Source of the DNA: Corydoras sp. C115
Taxonomy: Eukaryota; Chordata; Actinopteri; Siluriformes; Callichthyidae
Direction: 5' to 3'
DNA: 64,000 bases
Assembly: GCA_019802505.1 (NCBI GenBank)
Contig: JAFMOC010000428.1
Location: forward strand, 5,001 to 69,000
A model generated the notes under the pieces. That model did no database searches. It was not told the DNA's origin and saw only the letters and a list, made by a program, of their open reading frames with translations. This document shows positions 33,251 through 44,844 of the stretch, in pieces (the stretch's first letter is position 1; every line of letters starts with the position of its first letter). The translations under genes were made by a program, and so were the position numbers.

Positions 33251-33379
33251 CTTCACTCACAGAGGACGCGCCGTGGGTCGAGGAACCCAGCAGAACTTTC
33301 TGATGGCAGGCGACGGATCTTACACGAAGCGGCCGATTGGTGGGATCTGATTGGTGCTTGGATCGAGGGGGTTCTGCTG
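33251..33379 (+). repeat. Direct duplication, left copy
   Basis: CTTCACTCACAGAGGACGCG to GATCGAGGGGGTTCTGCTG; right copy at 34221-34353 with few differences. Confidence 0.92.
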
Positions 33380-33382
33380 ATT

Positions 33383-33972
33383 CCATGTTTTTTTGGATTG
33401 TAGAAGCAATTCAGAGCAATTTAGAGCAGCCAATTCACCTTGAATCCATGTTTTTGGACTGTGGGGGCATTTAGAGTGACTAATTCCATGTTTTTGGATT
33501 GTAGAAGCAATTCGGAGCAATTTAGAGCAGCCAATTCACCTTGAATCCATGTTTTTGGACTGTGGGAGCATTTTAGGGGCAATTCAGATGGGGCAATTTA
33601 GAGTAGCTAATTCCATGTTTTTGGATTGTAGAAGCAATTTTAGAGCAGCCAATTCACCTTGAATCCATGTTTTTGGACTGTGGGAGCATTTTAGGGGCAA
33701 TTCAGATGGGGCAATTTAGAGTAGCTAATTCCATGTTTTTGGATTGTAGAAGCAATTCGGAGCAATTTAGAGCAGCCAATTCACCTTGAATCCATGTTTT
33801 TGGACTGTGGGAGCATTTTAGGGGCAATTCAGATGGGGCAATTTAGAGTAGCTAATTCCATGTTATTGGATTGTAGAAGCAATTTTAGAGCAGCCAATTC
33901 ACCTTGAATCCATGTTTTTGGACTGTGGGAGCATTTTAGGGGCAATTCAGATGGGGCAATATAGAGTAGCTA
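33383..33972 (+). repeat. SINE-derived tandem array, second block
   Basis: Four to five near-identical units of the same composition as the array at 32060. Confidence 0.92.
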
Positions 33973-34178
33973 ATATACGGCAAGCTTAATTCAATTGCCC
34001 CTATCTAAAGTGCCCTTAATTTGCTCTCACAGTCCAAAAACATGGATTCAAGGTGAATTTTTCTGCTCTAAATTGCTCCGAATTGCTTCTACAATCCAAA
34101 TATTTCCATCGGGATAAATAAAGTATTCTATCTCTCTAGCTATCTAAACCATGGAATTAGCTACTTTAAAATTGCCCC
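33973..34178 (-). repeat. Right arm of large inverted repeat
   Basis: Complement of 32482-32686, including the LINE-like tail (CGGGATAAATAAAGTATTCT). Confidence 0.9.
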
Positions 34179-34220
34179 ATCTGAATTGCCCCTAAATTGC
34201 CCCATCTCACAGTCCAAAAA

Positions 34221-34353
34221 CTTCACTCACAGAGGACGCGCCGTGGGTCGAGGAACCGGCAGGACTTTCTGATGGCAGGTGACGGATCTTACACGAAGCG
34301 GCTGATCTGATTGGTGGGATCTGATTGGTGGTTGGATCGAGGGGGTTCTGCTG
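34221..34353 (+). repeat. Direct duplication, right copy
   Basis: Matches 33251-33379 with a small extra CTGATTGGTGGGAT-type step. Confidence 0.92.
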
Positions 34354-34393
34354 CATCGCCGTGTGTCACAGCGAGTACTCCAGTTGGCATGTA

Positions 34394-34655
34394 GAGCGGC
34401 GCCGTCGTGCAGCGGTCACCGTGCTGAGAATTCAGGTTCGAATCCCGAATCCTGGTGGAGTGGCCTCCAGGTTTTCCGGTGTCCTCCCACAGTCCAAAAA
34501 CATGGATTCGAGGTGAAGCCGCTCCAAATTGCCCCTGTAGAGAATGTGTGTGTGTGTATTCGTGAGTCCTGTCTTGGGTGTATCTGCCCAGCGCCCGAAT
34601 TGTTCTCCACCCCGCCCTATCCCCAACGACTTAAGTAGAGGATTAAGATGAAGGC
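34394..34655 (+). mobile_element. Old V-SINE
   Basis: Head GCGGCGCCGTCGTGCAGCGG, B-box GGTTCGAATCCC, short V-domain, TGGGTGTATCTGCCCAGCGC, tail AGAGGATTAAGATGAAG. More like other fish V-SINE heads than the young copies, so an older subfamily. Confidence 0.82.
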
Positions 34656-35472
34656 TTTCCACAAAGTTTTGGAGCGTGTGCGTCCTGATGTTCTCAAAGG
34701 GGCTCAGGTCACGTTCCTACCCCACGCATGTCTCAAATTATAAACCAACAGGGATTACGATCCACAGTTCGTCCTAATCCCGTTCTAATCCCGTCCTCCA
34801 CCCTAACAGTTTTAATCTAATCTAGCATACAGCGGGTTCTGTGTCAATCCCCCCGTACCACGGCGCGATGACGGAACCGAAACGGGTCCCCGTCCTCCGA
34901 CTGGACGTCCGATCTGATAATGATTACAATCCAGCGCATTCCTCGCCGTCGCCCCGGGTTCCTGTCCCCGCTGCCTCTTCGTCGGCTCCCCCGCTGGGTC
35001 AGGGGCGGGTCAGCGAAGACTCCCGGTCGATCAGCCCCATCAACAGGGATGAGCGCCTCTGAAACACCCCCGAGGTCCCGGGATCCCCCCCCCCTCCCCG
35101 CCCCCCCGCCCCCCCCGACCCCCTCCGCGCACGTCCCCTCTGCCCTTTAAACGCCGGGGGGGTCACCAGTTCATAGAAGGAGATACTTGGCACTTAGCGG
35201 GGGGTCAACTATCCTTTACAAAAAGCCCTGACATCTGTCTGGTGACTAATAAGTCGAATCCAGTGACAAGTACTGATGAGCCTGCCTGAGGCGCAGGACT
35301 TCTGAACTTCCCAGGGTGGCGATGGAGCCACGGGGCATTTTCGGGGGACCCCGGCGCAGGTGATGCCATCATTTATCTTTCTCCGCCGTCCGTGGCATCA
35401 TAAACGGTACGACGTCCAGGCGAACGCACCCGGCGGCGAGGAGCGGGTTTCGGGTTTGTGCTCTCTCTTATG

Positions 35473-35503
<31 letters not shown>

Positions 35504-35995
35504 CCTCTCTCGCCCTGTCGGAACACCTCGGCGTCTTGAGCGCCCGCCGAAGATTCTCATCATTCAGTGGCGCAGCTGCGCGGACACAAAAGAGCGCGCT
35601 GAATAGCTAAACACCGGCGGGATGAAACATTAACAAGGCTGCCTGTCGCTCCGAGGGGGATTCTGCTCCCCTCAAAGACTCGTGTGATCGCGATCGATCT
35701 GCTCCCCTATTAATCTCCGAGACAAGCTCACAGAGCGCTCAGAACCTCGCCGCGGCGACGCCGCCGAGATTCCCACACCCGGCCTACCGTGCGAACGCGC
35801 GGCCGTCGCTCCGGCCGCCGCACAAAGAGAATTGAAAACGCGCCGAGGTGTCGGGATGAGACCTGGATGAGGCCGCGGATGAGGCCGGAGCGTCCATTAT
35901 TCAGCCGCGGGTTATATAACGCAAACAGCAAACAGAACCCCCCCCCCAGGGCCCTCCGACAGTCCCAAAACATGGATTCAAGGTAAACTGTCTGC
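34656..35995. other. Low-repeat block with C-rich and CT patches
   Basis: C-rich 35060-35160, CT tract about 35476-35512. The section 35190-35460 (CTGGTGACTAATAAGTCG, GATGCCATCATTTATC) looks like conserved noncoding DNA. A V-SINE scrap (CAGTCCCAAAACATGGATTC) occurs near 35961. No exon recognised. Confidence 0.4.
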
Positions 35996-36482
35996 TCCCT
36001 CACTCACTCCCTCACTCACTCACTCACTCTCTCACTCACTCACTCACTCCCTCACTCACTCACTCCCTCACTCACTCCCTCACTCACTCACTCCCTCACT
36101 CACTTACTCACTCACTCCCTCACTCACTTACTCACTTACTCACTCGCTCCCTCACTCACTCACTCACTCCCTCACTCGCTCTCTCACTCACTCACTCGCT
36201 CCCTCATTCGCTCCCTCACTCGCTCCCTCACTCACTCCCTCACTCACTCGCTGTCTCATTCACTCACTCGCTCCCTCACTCACTCACTCACTCCCTCACT
36301 CACTCACTCACTCGCTCCCTCACTCACTCCCTCACTCCCTCACTCGCTCCCTCACTCACTCACTCCCTCCCTCACTCGCTCCTTCACTCGCTCGCTCACT
36401 CCCTCACTCACTCACTCGCTCCCTCACTCCCTCCCTCGTTCCCTCCCTCGCTCACTCCCTCACTCCCTCACTCGCTCGCTCG
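35996..36482. repeat. CTCACTCC satellite
   Basis: About 490 bp of CTCA and CTCC words with CTCG variants. Confidence 0.95.
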
Positions 36483-36621
36483 CAGCCATGCGCCGCTCTC
36501 TCTCTCTGTCTGTGAGTGCCATTAATGAGGATGTTTATTTCAGATTATCCATTAGAGCTTTTCACGGACCTCGCTGATTAGTCAGGATTATAAATAGGAC
36601 TCACATGCAGACTTGGTTGAA

Positions 36622-36700
36622 ACAGTCAAAAGTTTGGAGACGTCCCCTTTCTGCTCCACTGTATCAGTTCCACTTACTGTAAACACGCGACAAACATCTA
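36622..36700. mobile_element. MITE terminal fragment
   Basis: ACAGTCAAAAGTTTGGAGACG is close to the Tc1-like terminus, followed by TTCCACTTACTGTA and CGACAAACATC. Confidence 0.7.
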
Positions 36701-37215
36701 ATTTCGATTTTAAAGTTTGTCGCGAGGGTTTATTGTGAAAGCGGCTTTATTCTGGTTTATATTTGGCATCTCAGCTCGCGCGTGCGGCGGCTCATCAGAC
36801 CCCGTGTGGGGTGTGGGATCAGTTAATGGTATAAAGTTAAGTTACTCATTAGAAGCAGCAGCCACTACGAGCGATCGTCATTCTGAGCTCATTACCAATC
36901 AGCCGCCGCGCAGCGGGACCTCACGCCGCACCATTAATACCATCGTGCACCTTTAAGTATTGACGTGAAAAACAGAAGCGCCGTTCGTCGTGTGGAAATC
37001 TTTTAATTACAGCTCGGATGAGGGGAGTCGGCGAGCGATTCGATTGGGAGTCATTCACCCAATTTCAATTGCAAACTCGATGTAAATTGTGCAAATTCCC
37101 TCTGCATTTGCCTGGACGCGCCGTTTTGGGCGAACACCCCTAGAATTCTGTACCGAACACGGTGCGCTGTTTGTGTGTTACGAAGCCTACACTTTCTCCA
37201 ACTTTCAATAATTCA
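36701..37215. other. Unique stretch
   Basis: TAATTACAGCTCGG and TTTCAATTGCAAACTCG suggest possible regulatory DNA; no gene. Confidence 0.4.
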
Positions 37216-37219
37216 TCAG

Positions 37220-38062
37220 TAACATGAAAAAGACACAAAAAACACACAAAAAACATGAAAAACACACACAAAAGCATGACAAAACACATAAAGAAACATG
37301 AAAAACACACAAAAAACATGAAAAACACACACAAAAGCATGACAAAACACACAAAAATACCAATAACACACACACAAATGCATGACAAAACACATAAAAA
37401 ACATGAAAAACACACAAAAGTATGACAAAAACATTAAAAACACACAAAAAAACATGAAAAACACACAAAAGCATGAAAAACACACAAAAACATGACAAAA
37501 CACATGAAAAACACACAAAAAACATGAAAAACACACACAAAAGCATGACAAAACACATAAAAAACACACAAAAAAACATGAAAAAAACACAAAAACATGA
37601 CAAAACACATGAAAAACACACAAAAAAACATGAAAAACACACACAAAAGCATGACAAAACACACAATAAACATGAAAAACACACAAAAAACATGAAAAAC
37701 ACACAAAAAAACATGAAAAACACACAAAAGCATGACAAAACACAAAAAACATGAAAAACACACAAAAGCATGACAAAAACATTAAAAACACAAAAAACAT
37801 GAAAAACACACAAAAAAACATGAAAAACACACAAAAGCATGAAAAGCACAAAAAACACGAATAACACACACAAAAGCATGACAAAACACATGAAAAACAC
37901 ACAAAAAACATGAAAAACGCACAAAAACACGAATAACACACACAAAAGCATGACATAACAAAAAAAAAGAAGAATGGAGAACATGCAAAACATGAAAAAA
38001 AACATGACAAAAGCATGAAAACTGCATAGAAACACATGAAAAAACGCACAAAAACACCCAAG
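37220..38062. repeat. AAACATGAAAAACACACA minisatellite
   Basis: About 840 bp of 16-20 bp units with higher-order blocks ending AAAAGCATGAC. The minus strand gives Phe/Cys/Met/Val open frames of 276 and 284 codons in two frames, artefacts of an array in which stop codons are rare. Confidence 0.96.
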
Positions 38063-38072
38063 TCCTCCACAC

Positions 38073-38200
38073 GGCTAATGTGGGCCCTTGAGCGAGACCC
38101 CTAACCCCGATAACTGACCCCGTGTTAAGACCATTGAGTTGGGATAGTCGTAAGTTGCCTTGTTAAGTAAGTTGCCTTGCACTGTTAATACTGCCTGGCT
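38073..38200 (+). mobile_element. SINE-B 3' fragment
   Basis: TGTGGGCCCTTGAGCGAGACCC, CTAACCCCGATAACTG and GTAAGTTGCCTTG. Confidence 0.6.
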
Positions 38201-38266
38201 GAGGTGGGGGCTCTGAAATGACTTAGAATTATCCCCAAAATCCCATTTTTGGGATCGTCTCGCGTC

Positions 38267-38275
38267 ACCCCCCCC

Positions 38276-38325
<50 letters not shown>

Positions 38326-38335
38326 ACCCCCCCAC
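38267..38335. repeat. Long C run then CA tract
   Basis: About 45 nearly pure C bases with one T interruption, then CA repeats and a second C run. Confidence 0.95.
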
Positions 38336-38399
38336 TCCTGAGATGACATCAGGTTTTTGCCCCGGCCGTCCAAAAGCACATCTGTTTAACACCCAGCGC

Positions 38400-38800
38400 T
38401 ATAAATCATGCAGGCGTGACATTATGTTGGGCAGGAGGTGTGCTGGATCATCATAACTCAGTGATCTCAGGCTCCTTGGGCCTATCCCGGCAGGCGTGGC
38501 GCGTGAGAGCGAGCATGTCGGCGCTGCCGTGCATAATTAGCAGCGAGATGAATAGCCCGCGCCGCAGCAGTCGGATCGATTCGTGTATCTGACGAATGAC
38601 GGGAGTGATGGCGCCCTGTCATCGGTGCTCAGCCCGAGGAGAGGCTCGTAAATCTCCCGGGCTCGAGTTTCGCGGAGGGTTCGGCGCGCCTCCCGTCCAC
38701 GGAGGGTACGTCCTTCAGACTCCGGCGCTGACCTACAATTATCTCCGAACCTAACGATTACACGCAGGGGTTCGAACCTGTAATCTGCTCATCTGTAGAC
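38400..38800. other. Low-repeat block, candidate conserved regulatory DNA
   Basis: Contains GTGCATAATTAGCAGCGAG, GATGAATAGC and CTCATCTGTAG without simple repeats. Texture resembles vertebrate developmental enhancers; needs alignment. Confidence 0.4.
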
Positions 38801-38834
38801 TGGAATGTGAACCCACTTTGGGGTTCAGAAACCA

Positions 38835-38935
38835 ACCGGTCTTGCGCCCTCAGGGTCCCCGGTTCGATTCCTGGTCCCACCAAGTGCCCTTGGACGAGGC
38901 TCCCGGATACTTATATCCGTGAACGTTCCTTTGTG
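38835..38935 (+). mobile_element. SINE-B-like fragment
   Basis: B-box GGTTCGATTCC followed by TGGTCCCACCAAGTGCCCTT and GGACGAGGCTCCC. Confidence 0.5.
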
Positions 38936-39418
38936 TCGCACATTCAAAGGCACAGAAATCCCCAAATCCTCCATCTCCCATGCTTCACCTGCACTTTGCT
39001 CATTCACAAATACCCTCCACCGCACCCCCCCACCCCCCCCAGTCCCGTAGGAGACAGATAAAATCCTCAGTGGGACCTGGGCTTCTGAAAGTATAAGTGC
39101 TCATCTTTTCTTCGCCGGCTGTGAGAGCGAGCTCAGCTCTCGTTCTCGGCTTCTCAACGAGAGCGTTTGCATTCGCACGGCGGCGCCGCGATTAATCCCT
39201 GCCTCGAACCCGCGGAAAACGCGATAACGCCTCGGAAATAAATTAATCGTACACCAAGGACCTACGCTATTAAACAAAAACACTCATAACACACCTACGT
39301 TCTATTGGTTCGCCTTAAAGACCATTACACATCGCGGTTGACGGCCGTGGCGTTGTCAAGGCGAGCCGGCGAACGCGTCGGCGTATACAATAAACCAATC
39401 AGCACGTGACGTTCCATT
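38936..39418. other. Unique stretch
   Basis: No supported feature apart from a C-rich patch near 39025-39040. Confidence 0.5.
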
Positions 39419-39507
39419 CACTTTAAGAGCTAGGTGGCGCTCTGGAGTTGCAGCTATCCGGACTCGGTGCGGTGGGCCATGAGGTTCTCCTTGTTACTGT
39501 GAATGGA
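39419..39507. repeat. Interspersed repeat shared with 21085-21235
   Basis: CTTTAAGAGCTAGGTGGCGC and CATGAGGTTCTCCTTGTTACTGTGAATGGAG. Confidence 0.75.
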
Positions 39508-39617
39508 GTGAGTGTGTGTCCAGTGCCTGCCCGGCGCCCGAAACGTTCTCCCCTGGATGGGCATGGGGAACCCCCCCCCGCGACCCTAATATAGGATAAA
39601 GCGGAAGATAATGAATG
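39508..39617 (+). mobile_element. V-SINE tail fragment
   Basis: GCCTGCCCGGCGCCCGAAACG to TAGGATAAAGCGGAAG. Joined directly to the complete copy that follows. Confidence 0.88.
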
Positions 39618-39619
39618 GA

Positions 39620-40199
39620 GGGCGGCACGGTGGCTTGGTGGTTTAGCATGTTCTCCTCTCAGCGTTAGGGATTCCCAGTTTGAATCCCAATATGGTTGGA
39701 GTTTCCATGTCCTCCCCGTGTCCGCATGGGTTTCCTCCGGGTTCTCCGGTTTCCTCCCACAGTCCAAAAACATAGAGGATGTTTTTCTGGGTGGAGTTTC
39801 CATGTTCTCCCCGTGTCCATGTTCTCCATGTGTCCGCGTGGGTTTCCTCCGGGTTCTCCGGTTTCCTCCCACAGTCCAAAAACATGGAGGATGTTTTTCT
39901 GGGTGGAGTTTCCATGTTCTCCCCGTGTCCATGTTCTCCCCGTGTCTGCGTGGGTTTCCTCCGGGTTCTCACGGTTCCTCCACAGCTCCAAAACACATGG
40001 ATCAAGGTCAATTGAGTGTTCTCAAAATTGCCCCATATAGAGTGTGTTCTTGTGTGAGTGAGTGTGTGCCCAGCGATGGTTGTGCGTCCTGTCCTGGGTG
40101 TATCTGCCCAGCGCCCGAGACGTTCTCCCCTGGATGGGCATGGGGAACCCCACCGTGACCCTAATAGAGGATAAAGCTGAAGACAATGAATGAATGAAT
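39620..40199 (+). mobile_element. V-SINE with triplicated V-domain
   Basis: The conserved TGGAGTTTCCATG...CACAGTCCAAAAACAT block occurs three times, with starts at 39697, 39792 and 39904 (periods 95 and 112). The joining sequence GGAGGATGTTTTTCTGGG is the same both times. The third block carries several small insertions. Head and tail are single. Confidence 0.93.
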
Positions 40200-40746
40200 A
40201 TTCACAAGTAACGTTGCTATTTAAACTATGCGTGAAAATACAGATAGCGAGCCCACGGTCATTGCGCAGGTGCACCGCTCGGTTCACGCAGGTGCTAACG
40301 GAGTACACGAAGTGGGTCACAGCTTCATTACAGTCTCTTTTTTTTGGAGGGGGGAGGGGGGGGGCGGATGAAGGACGAGTCGTTTAACTTTTTTCGGTAG
40401 ATTGTAATTTCCTTCCGCAAGGATTTCCACGGAGAAAGTGCATTCATTACTCGGCGCCGCGGCGCGGTTGCAATAAGACCTTGTGCGTGATATTAGCATA
40501 AAAGATTGAGAGGAAACGAGGACGCGCTCGACTGCGGCTCTGAGTCGTCTGCGCATCGGCGACCTCGGATGAGAGCTACGCCATGATTCTCACATACCGA
40601 AAAAAAGAACGGCGAGCGTGTTCACTCGCAGCACGTCCTTCGCGTCGCTGTTCTATTTTAGCGTCCGGCGCGTAACACTCGCACACCACGGATGAGACGA
40701 TTCCAGACGTTAACGATACGATTATTAGAACTACATAGAACTAAAC
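40200..40746. other. Unique stretch
   Basis: Low-repeat and CpG-moderate; no gene. Confidence 0.45.
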
Positions 40747-41104
40747 ATTCATTCATTATCTTCCGCTTTATCCTCTATTAGGGTCGGTGGTGGGGGGGGG
40801 GTTCCCCATGCCCATCCAGGGGAGTAAACGTTTCGGGCGCTGGGCAGATAGACCCAGGACAGGGGGCAATCTCTCACTGGACACACACACTTCACTCACA
40901 CACACAACTCTATAATGGGGCAATTTGGAGAACTCAATTGACCTTGATCCATGTTTTTTGGACTGTGGGAGGAAAGCGGAGAACCCGGAGGAAACCCACG
41001 CGGACACGGGGAGGACATGGAAACTCCACCCAGATTGGGATTACAACCGGGAACCCCTAGCGCTGAGAGGAGAACATGATAAACCACTAAGCCACTGTGC
41101 CACC
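40747..41104 (-). mobile_element. V-SINE, tandem unit 1
   Basis: Complete copy with a few insertions (GGGGAGTAAACG, ACACACACTTCACTC). Confidence 0.92.
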
Positions 41105-41449
41105 CTCCATCCATTATCTTCCGCTTTATCCTCTATTAGGGTCGGGGGGGTTCCCCATGCCCATCCAGGGGAGAACGTTTCGGGCCCCGGGCAGGTACAC
41201 CCAGGACAGAACGCCAATCTATCACTGGGCACACACTCACTCACTCACACACACTCTATATGGGGCAATTTGGAGAACTCAATTGACCTTGATCCATGTT
41301 TTTTGGACTGTGGGAGGAAACTGGAGAACCCGGAGGAAACCCACGCGGACACGGGGAGGAGATGGAAACTCCACCCAGATTAGGATTCGAACTGGGAATC
41401 CATAACGCTGAGAGGAGAACATGATAAACCACAAAGCCACCGTGCCGCC
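41105..41449 (-). mobile_element. V-SINE, tandem unit 2
   Basis: Complete copy joined directly to unit 1. Both share GACCTTGATCCATG and GAACATGATAAACCAC, so they arose by local duplication. Confidence 0.92.
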
Positions 41450-41495
41450 CTCCATTCATTATCTTCCACTTAATTCAGTACTAGGGCGGGGGGGT
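41450..41495 (-). mobile_element. V-SINE, tandem unit 3 (tail only)
   Basis: TCCATTCATTATCTTCCACTT up to the G run, then broken off at the MITE fragment. Confidence 0.8.
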
Positions 41496-41506
41496 GGGGT
41501 CTCATC

Positions 41507-41605
41507 CCTATTACAGACCCTACAGACTACAGTCTGTAACTGTAGAACTACAAGCTCCATCTTTTTTCGTGAGTGCAGCTGATGGTTTTGTATTGTTAAT
41601 GAGGT
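41507..41605. mobile_element. MITE fragment
   Basis: AGACTACAGTCTGTAACTG, TAGAACTACAAGCTCCATC. Confidence 0.75.
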
Positions 41606-42470
41606 GAGTCTAATCGTGGTATATACATCATTTCTAAATGATCGTCTGTGTTCCTTGGCGTCCGTTTTTTGCTTAAAGGAGGCGTGACTGCAGGAGTGAT
41701 TTACTCCGTAAACATTCTTGCTCTGGAACAAGCTGGAGCTTCGCCTAGAAATACTTGAAGGTGAGTACGGTGCATGTAAAACCCAACGTGAGCTTTATGG
41801 CGCCGTTACGACATTTTAATTGGATGCTTAGTGGCGAGAAAGTTGGACCCGCACCACCGTCAATTCGTAAACGTCCTCGTTCTTTCCAGAGGCGCACGGC
41901 ACCCAGAAAACTGCATCGGATCAAACGGAGTCTATAAAACATTACGGAGCAGGTGAAGGTTGATGGATTTACGAGACTCATTTGCAGTAATCGGAGTCCG
42001 TAACGTCCGGATTGATTTAGCGGCAGAGGTTTCAACTTAAAACGATCTAATTATGCTAATTACGCAGCGTACGTTTTTAATACGTTCCCAAATGCAACGG
42101 TAAGAAAAACTAAACCAGCGGCGACCGGCCCTGTTTCACCGACGCAAAGGCTTCCGAAAACATTTTCGGGGCGATTTGTGGACTGCTGCTGAATGGCCTT
42201 TTAAACAACCGAGGAAGAACAAAATACTTTGAATAATAAACCACACAACGTTCTAGAGTCCATATGGTTCCATCCATGGCGGTGTTTAGCCACATGTGGC
42301 ATTCCTTTAGAGAGCAGGCTGACTTATGTTCGACCTCTGACCTCGCTGAAACCCCTCGCCTCGGAGGCATTCCGGGACCGAAGAAAGCAAACAAAAGCCA
42401 CGCGGCCTCATGGACCGTGCAGAAGTGCTCTCTCACCAGACCATTCATAAAACACGAGGTTAACCACATA
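41606..42470. other. Low-repeat block, candidate regulatory DNA
   Basis: No simple repeats. It contains the DR1-like site at 42331-42343. A GTGAGTAC donor-like word at 41761 has no convincing coding exon in front of it. Confidence 0.4.
42331..42343 (-). promoter_or_regulatory. DR1-like nuclear receptor site
   Basis: CGACCT-C-TGACCT; minus strand AGGTCA-G-AGGTCG, one mismatch from a DR1. Confidence 0.4.
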
Positions 42471-42471
42471 C

Positions 42472-43445
42472 ATCCAGAACCTATATATACATCCAGAACC
42501 TATATATACATACAGTACCTATATATACATCCAGAACCTATATATACATACAGTAACTATATATACATCCAGTACCTATATATACATACAGTACCTATAT
42601 ATACATACAGTACCTATATATACATCCAGAACCTAGATATACATACAGTACCTATATATACATCCAGAACCTAGATATACATACAGTAACTATATATACA
42701 TCCAGTACCTAGATATACATACAGTAACTATATATACATCCAGAACCTATATATACATACAGTAACTATATATACATCCAGAACCTATATATACATACAG
42801 TAACTATATAAACATCCAGAACCGATATATATATACAGTAACTATATATACATACAGTAACTATATATATATACATCCAGAACCTACATGTACATTCAGA
42901 ACCGATATATACATACAGTAACTATATATACATACAGTAACTATATATACATCCAGAACCTACATGTACATACAGAACCTACATATACATCTAGAACCTA
43001 TATATACATACAGTACCTACATATACATACAGTAACTATATATACATCCAGAACCTACATGTACATACAGTACCTATATATACATCTAGAACCTATATAT
43101 ACATACAGTAACTATATATACATCCAGAACCTACATATACATACAGTAACTATATATACATACAGAACATAAATATACATCCAGTAACTATATATAAATA
43201 CAGAACATAAATATACATCCAGAACCTATATATACATACAGTACCTATATATACATACAGTAACTATATATACATCCAGAACCTACATGTACATACAGAA
43301 CCTATATATACATACAGTAACTCTATATACAGTACCTACTATATATATACAGTAGGTACTGTACTATATGTACAGTACCTACATATACATTCAGTACCTA
43401 TTTATACATTAAGAACCTATATATTCATTCAGTGCCTACATATAG
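42472..43445. repeat. TATATACATCCAGAACC / TATATACATACAGTAAC minisatellite
   Basis: Nearly 1 kb of 17-18 bp units in two main variants mixed irregularly, with higher-order runs. Confidence 0.95.
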
Positions 43446-43905
43446 ATTCTTATATATCGAGACCCCAGTAAGAGAACCATTAAAAAAACAGTACAAACAG
43501 TTTCTAAAATTATTTCTTAATTCTGGTATGGGACATATCTAAAGAACTAATTTCAGTATTTGAATATAATGTCAGAAATGGTCACATTTTCAAAACATGT
43601 GAAACTGCAGGACACCAGAGGAAAATCGAACTGAAATTTGCCATGTAATCAAAGCCCGATGTCGATGAACGGCATGACCATCACCAGAGGCAGCAAAAAA
43701 AATCTTCCTTCCTCTATCTATTTAATAATAAACTACCTAGTGTATAATAAGCACCGTCAAAAAGGGCATGGTCAGCCGATTTGAAGTGTTACTACAGGTT
43801 GGCAGAAGTCATGCTGCGTTCTGTTGCACCACATCGATCGAAATGCTGAAGGCAGAGGTTTCGCTTCAGTCTGACAGCGAAACAAGACGTCTGATTCATT
43901 CAGCG

Positions 43906-43936
<31 letters not shown>

Positions 43937-44667
43937 CCGCTTGGCATTCAGCCAGCAGAATCGACCCGTGCGCCCTTTAAACGCTGCGTTCTTTAACCTT
44001 AAATACTAATTACGGTAGTAGATTAGTAGGAATGGGCTGTAGCTTTGCCGGCAGTGAAACCTGCCGCTCTTCCACCGAACTCGAAACTGAGCTCCGAGGG
44101 GGGGGGGTAAACACCTGCCCCTGAACCAGCTGCTAACCTCTGTACATAGTTTCAGCATCGACGCTGGCACTTTAACAACAACCACGACCTGGCTGGCCGA
44201 CTTCCTGTGTTCTGAGCATCAGCTACGAAGATAAAGACATGTGGAGGATGTGTGTCACGGCGACTGACGGGTGAGCACCTGAAAGCCTCGATTAGCTGAG
44301 AACGGGCCGACTGCGGCCCGGCTGCGTCGTGTGGGTTCTGAGTCGGTGGCTAATTTCGGGGTTGGATTTCTGAAAGTCTCCTGCAGACGAATGGCACACG
44401 CCTCGGGTTTCACTCACACTTCGCGTCAACATTCCTTGCGACTCTCTTCTTGAATGAATTGATTTCAATCTAAATTGCCCACAGGAGGGTTTTTTTTTGC
44501 TTGACATACATCTGAGCGGTGGCCCCCACTACTGTTACGCCACGAGGCACGGCATGATGGGAAATGTGGGCATGCCGGACGAGACAGAAAACCACAACAG
44601 ACTGAATTAAATGTTAGAAATTAGGGCGAAAGTCTGCCTCTGAGTTTAATAAAAAAAATAATAATTT
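43446..44667. other. Unique stretch with A run
   Basis: A run at about 43904-43932 and G run near 44100. No gene recognised. Confidence 0.5.
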
Positions 44668-44805
44668 TGCAGCAGCATCACCTTGGATTCATGTTTTTGG
44701 ACTGTGGGAAGGAAAGCCACACATGGACACGGGGAGAACATGCAAACCACACCGAGATCAGGTTACGAACCAGGCTCTCCAGCACCGACGCACTGACCGC
44801 CTCAT
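44668..44805 (-). mobile_element. Old V-SINE head half
   Basis: CACCTTGGATTCATGTTTTTGG, ACACGGGGAGAACATGC, degenerate head. Confidence 0.75.
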
Positions 44806-44844
44806 TATTGCCGGCCTCTTATTGGTTGATTTGTGTTTATAAAT

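Noticed and set aside
37205..38070. Minus-strand open frames of 276 and 284 codons, Phe/Cys/Val rich, resembling membrane proteins
   Set aside because: Both lie entirely in an 18-bp-type minisatellite and are open in two frames because the repeat rarely makes stops.
41700..41765. Exon ending at GTGAGTAC (41761), with a short open frame before it
   Set aside because: The frame has a stop 17 codons upstream, no acceptor is obvious, and it abuts MITE-derived sequence.
42472..43445. CRISPR-like array of repeats and spacers
   Set aside because: The 17-18 bp units vary continuously without unique spacers, and the DNA is vertebrate.
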